14,364 bases of DNA from contig ML214206.1 of assembly GCA_004366195.1 (NCBI GenBank), forward strand, positions 1,631 to 15,994, given 5' to 3'. Source of the stretch: Actinomycetota bacterium (GTDB lineage: Bacteria; Actinomycetota; UBA4738; HRBIN12). The translations under genes were made by a program, and so were the position numbers. Within the stretch, counting starts at the first letter, position 1. Each line of letters starts with the position of its first letter. Shown in pieces: positions 12,751 to 14,364 of the stretch. The notes under the pieces were generated by a model. It worked only from the letters and a program-made list of their open reading frames with translations. It made no database searches and had not been told where the DNA came from.

Positions 12751-13655
12751 GCCGCCTCCCCGAGGGCGCTCTCCGGCCCCGCCGCCTCGTCGGCGGCTCG
12801 GCCGGACCGTCGCGCCGTGCGCCGCAGGAGGATCTGGGCGACGAACAGGAACGTGAGCGTGACGCCGAGCATCACGGAGGCGATCGCGTTGATCTTCGGC
12901 GTCACCCCCCGCCGGATCGACGAGAACACGTACAGCGGCAGCGTGTTGTCGGGGCCCGCCACGAACAGCGCGATGATGAAGTCGTCGAAGCTGAACGTGA
13001 AGGCGAGCAGGAAGCCCGCGAGGATCGCCGGGAACAGCTGCGGGAACGTCACCTGGCGGAACGTGCCCCAGGGCGTCGCACCGAGGTCCCCACTCGCCTC
13101 GATGAGGCTCCGGTCCATGCCGGCCGCGCGCGCCCGGACGAGCACCGTGACGATCGCCATCGTGAACAGCGTGTGGGCGGCGACCACCGTCGGCTTGCCG
13201 AGCGAGAGGGCGGGCGGCGTGCTCCCCGCGGGCCACAGGTACGCGATCCACCCGTTGAGCCAGTCGAAGGCGAGCACGACGAAGACGAGCGTCGCGATAC
13301 CGATCACGATCCCCGGCACCATGATCGCCGCGTACACCAGGGCGTCGAGCACCGACCGCAGGGGGCCGCGCATCCGGTTCAGGGCGAGCGCCGCCATCGT
13401 CCCGAACGTCGTCGCGAGGATCGCCGTCGTCGTCGCGATCTCGAGCGAGTTGCGGAGCGCCTCCGTGACGAAGGGATCGCTCCAGGCCTCGCCGTACCAG
13501 CGCAGCGAGAACCCGCGGAGGTCCGTCGCGTGCATGCCCGCGTTGAAGGACAGGACGACGACGGTGACGATCGGCACATACAGGAACAGGTACACGAGCC
13601 CCGCGTACCCCGCGAGCGCCCGGTCCGCCCTCGTCCGCTCCGCGCGCCGGCTCAC
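12747..13655 (-). CDS. ABC transporter permease, PotC-like (spermidine/putrescine type)
   Basis: A 302-aa inner-membrane permease with about six helices, the first at about 17-37 (AGLVYLFLYVPIVTVVVLSF). The ATPase-docking EAA loop is at 186-211 (EASGDLGATPWGTFRQVTFP). The block FTFSFDDFIIALFVAGPDNT (219-238) plus IRRGVTPKINAIAS is highly typical of PotC/PotI/YdcV proteins, one half of a heterodimeric importer of polyamines or related cationic or organic compounds. The C-terminal 25 residues are Ala/Glu-rich and cytoplasmic. The start is GTG 13655 with GAGGGG just upstream; an ATG at 13660 hits a stop after two codons in its own frame. It lies 10 nt after the partner permease and overlaps the SMP-30 gene by 4 nt. 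Exact substrate not determinable from sequence. Confidence 0.93.
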   Translation of the reverse strand: MSRRAERTRADRALAGYAGLVYLFLYVPIVTVVVLSFNAGMHATDLRGFSLRWYGEAWSDPFVTEALRNSLEIATTTAILATTFGTMAALALNRMRGPLRSVLDALVYAAIMVPGIVIGIATLVFVVLAFDWLNGWIAYLWPAGSTPPALSLGKPTVVAAHTLFTMAIVTVLVRARAAGMDRSLIEASGDLGATPWGTFRQVTFPQLFPAILAGFLLAFTFSFDDFIIALFVAGPDNTLPLYVFSSIRRGVTPKINAIASVMLGVTLTFLFVAQILLRRTARRSGRAADEAAGPESALGEAA

Positions 13656-13665
13656 CCCATCCCCC

Positions 13666-14364
13666 TCAGATCAGCGAGACGCCGCTGCGGCCGGTGCCCC
13701 GCATCCACCGCGAGGTCAGCTTCATGTAGGCGCCGATCGTCGCGAGCATCCCGACGATCATGCTCACCGCCACCGCCGAGCCGAGCGGCCAGTCGCGGGC
13801 CTGGATGAACAGGTCGACGAGGGCGTTGCCGAGAAGGAACACCTTGTTGCCCCCGAGCATCGCGGGGATCACGTACTCGCCCGAGAGCAGGATGAACACG
13901 AGCAGCGCCCCGGTGATGATGCCCGGCGCGGCGAGCGGCACCGTGACCTGCCACAGCGTCCGCCACGGCGGTGCCCCGAGATCGCGCGACGCCTCGAGCA
14001 GACGCTTGTCGAGGCGCTCGAGACTGACGTAGATGGGGAACACGGTGAGGGGCAGGTAGTTGTAGACGATGCCGAGCATCACCGCGAACGGCGTGTTCAG
14101 CAGCACGAGGTCGTGGGCGATGCCGAGCTTCTCCGCGAGCGCGGGGATCCCGTTCGAGCCGAGGATCACGAGCCAGGCGTAGGTGCGGATCAGGAAGCTC
14201 GTCCAGAAGGGGACGATCACCAGCACGAGCAGCAGCGTCTTGAAACGGCCCGCCCTCGTCGCGAGGAAGTACGCGAGGGGGAACGCCACCAGGATGCAGA
14301 GGACCGTGCTCGCCACCGACATGATCGCCGTGTTGCGGAAGGCCACCGCCCGCGTCGGCAGCTT
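13666..14364 (-). CDS. ABC transporter permease, PotB-like, truncated at window end
   Basis: 232 C-terminal residues are visible. The frame runs open to the last base, and the GTG at 14346 sits inside the conserved FRNTA region, so the real start lies beyond the window; roughly 50-80 residues with the first membrane helix are missing compared with usual PotB length. Visible features: helices at about 13-35, 43-70 and 93-113, the EAA loop at 124-149 (EASRDLGAPPWRTLWQVTVP), and FILLSGEYVIPAMLGGNKVF (157-176), typical of PotB/PotH. It pairs with the PotC-like gene 10 nt downstream to form the membrane channel. The ATPase and binding protein are expected upstream of this gene, outside the window. 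Confidence 0.92.
   Translation of the reverse strand, partial: KLPTRAVAFRNTAIMSVASTVLCILVAFPLAYFLATRAGRFKTLLLVLVIVPFWTSFLIRTYAWLVILGSNGIPALAEKLGIAHDLVLLNTPFAVMLGIVYNYLPLTVFPIYVSLERLDKRLLEASRDLGAPPWRTLWQVTVPLAAPGIITGALLVFILLSGEYVIPAMLGGNKVFLLGNALVDLFIQARDWPLGSAVAVSMIVGMLATIGAYMKLTSRWMRGTGRSGVSLI

Noticed and set aside
12751..13251. Extension of the SMP-30 gene into the PotC-like permease gene
   Set aside because: Arg/Pro/His-rich shadow translation. Family similarity begins after GTG 12750, which overlaps the permease stop.
1..14364. CRISPR array, tRNA/rRNA genes, insertion sequence or prophage
   Set aside because: No spaced direct repeats of CRISPR type, no cloverleaf or rRNA-like stretch, no transposase, integrase or terminal inverted repeats seen. 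The only repeats are the coding repeats at 490-603.

Overview
The window is G+C-rich (roughly 70% by eye) with GTG starts, strong G/C third-position bias and tightly packed genes. Together with a branched-chain-amino-acid leader peptide before ilvB and actinobacterial-looking LeuB/IlvC sequences, this suggests a high-GC Actinomycetota chromosome, possibly a poorly sampled lineage. That placement is inference from sequence style; there is no rRNA or marker gene here.

Layout. A 5'-truncated membrane-anchored protein with a low-complexity tail (1-714, + strand) converges on everything else, which is all on the minus strand. Reading in the minus direction, the central operon runs from a promoter at about 9304 to 719: a 15-codon leader peptide, a large hairpin and a Rho-independent terminator (together an attenuator), a small unknown protein, ilvB, ilvN, ilvC, leuA, leuB, cimA and a GNAT acetyltransferase. 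Almost every junction is a 4-nt start/stop overlap, an 8-nt overlap or a 1-nt gap, so the genes look translationally coupled. Products: AHAS (IlvBN) and KARI (IlvC) for the common valine/isoleucine steps, LeuA and LeuB for leucine, and CimA for threonine-independent 2-oxobutyrate (isoleucine). IlvD, IlvE and LeuCD are not in the window and must be elsewhere.

Upstream, also on the minus strand, lies a second cluster (14364 to 9377): two spermidine/putrescine-type ABC permeases (the first cut by the window end), an SMP-30/gluconolactonase-like protein, a PYROXD2/phytoene-desaturase-like FAD oxidoreductase and a DeoR-family repressor. It reads as an uptake-plus-catabolism operon with its own regulator; the substrate is not evident. 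The ATPase and solute-binding protein are presumably beyond the window end.

The most interesting element is the ilv leader (9155-9304): a near-consensus promoter whose predicted start lies almost at the leader ATG, a peptide MRKERGVELTLVLIA with six branched-chain codons (including GTA and CTT, which are uncommon in such a genome), a 35-nt hairpin whose loop is complementary to leader codons, a textbook terminator, and then an uncharacterised 107-aa protein translationally coupled to ilvB.
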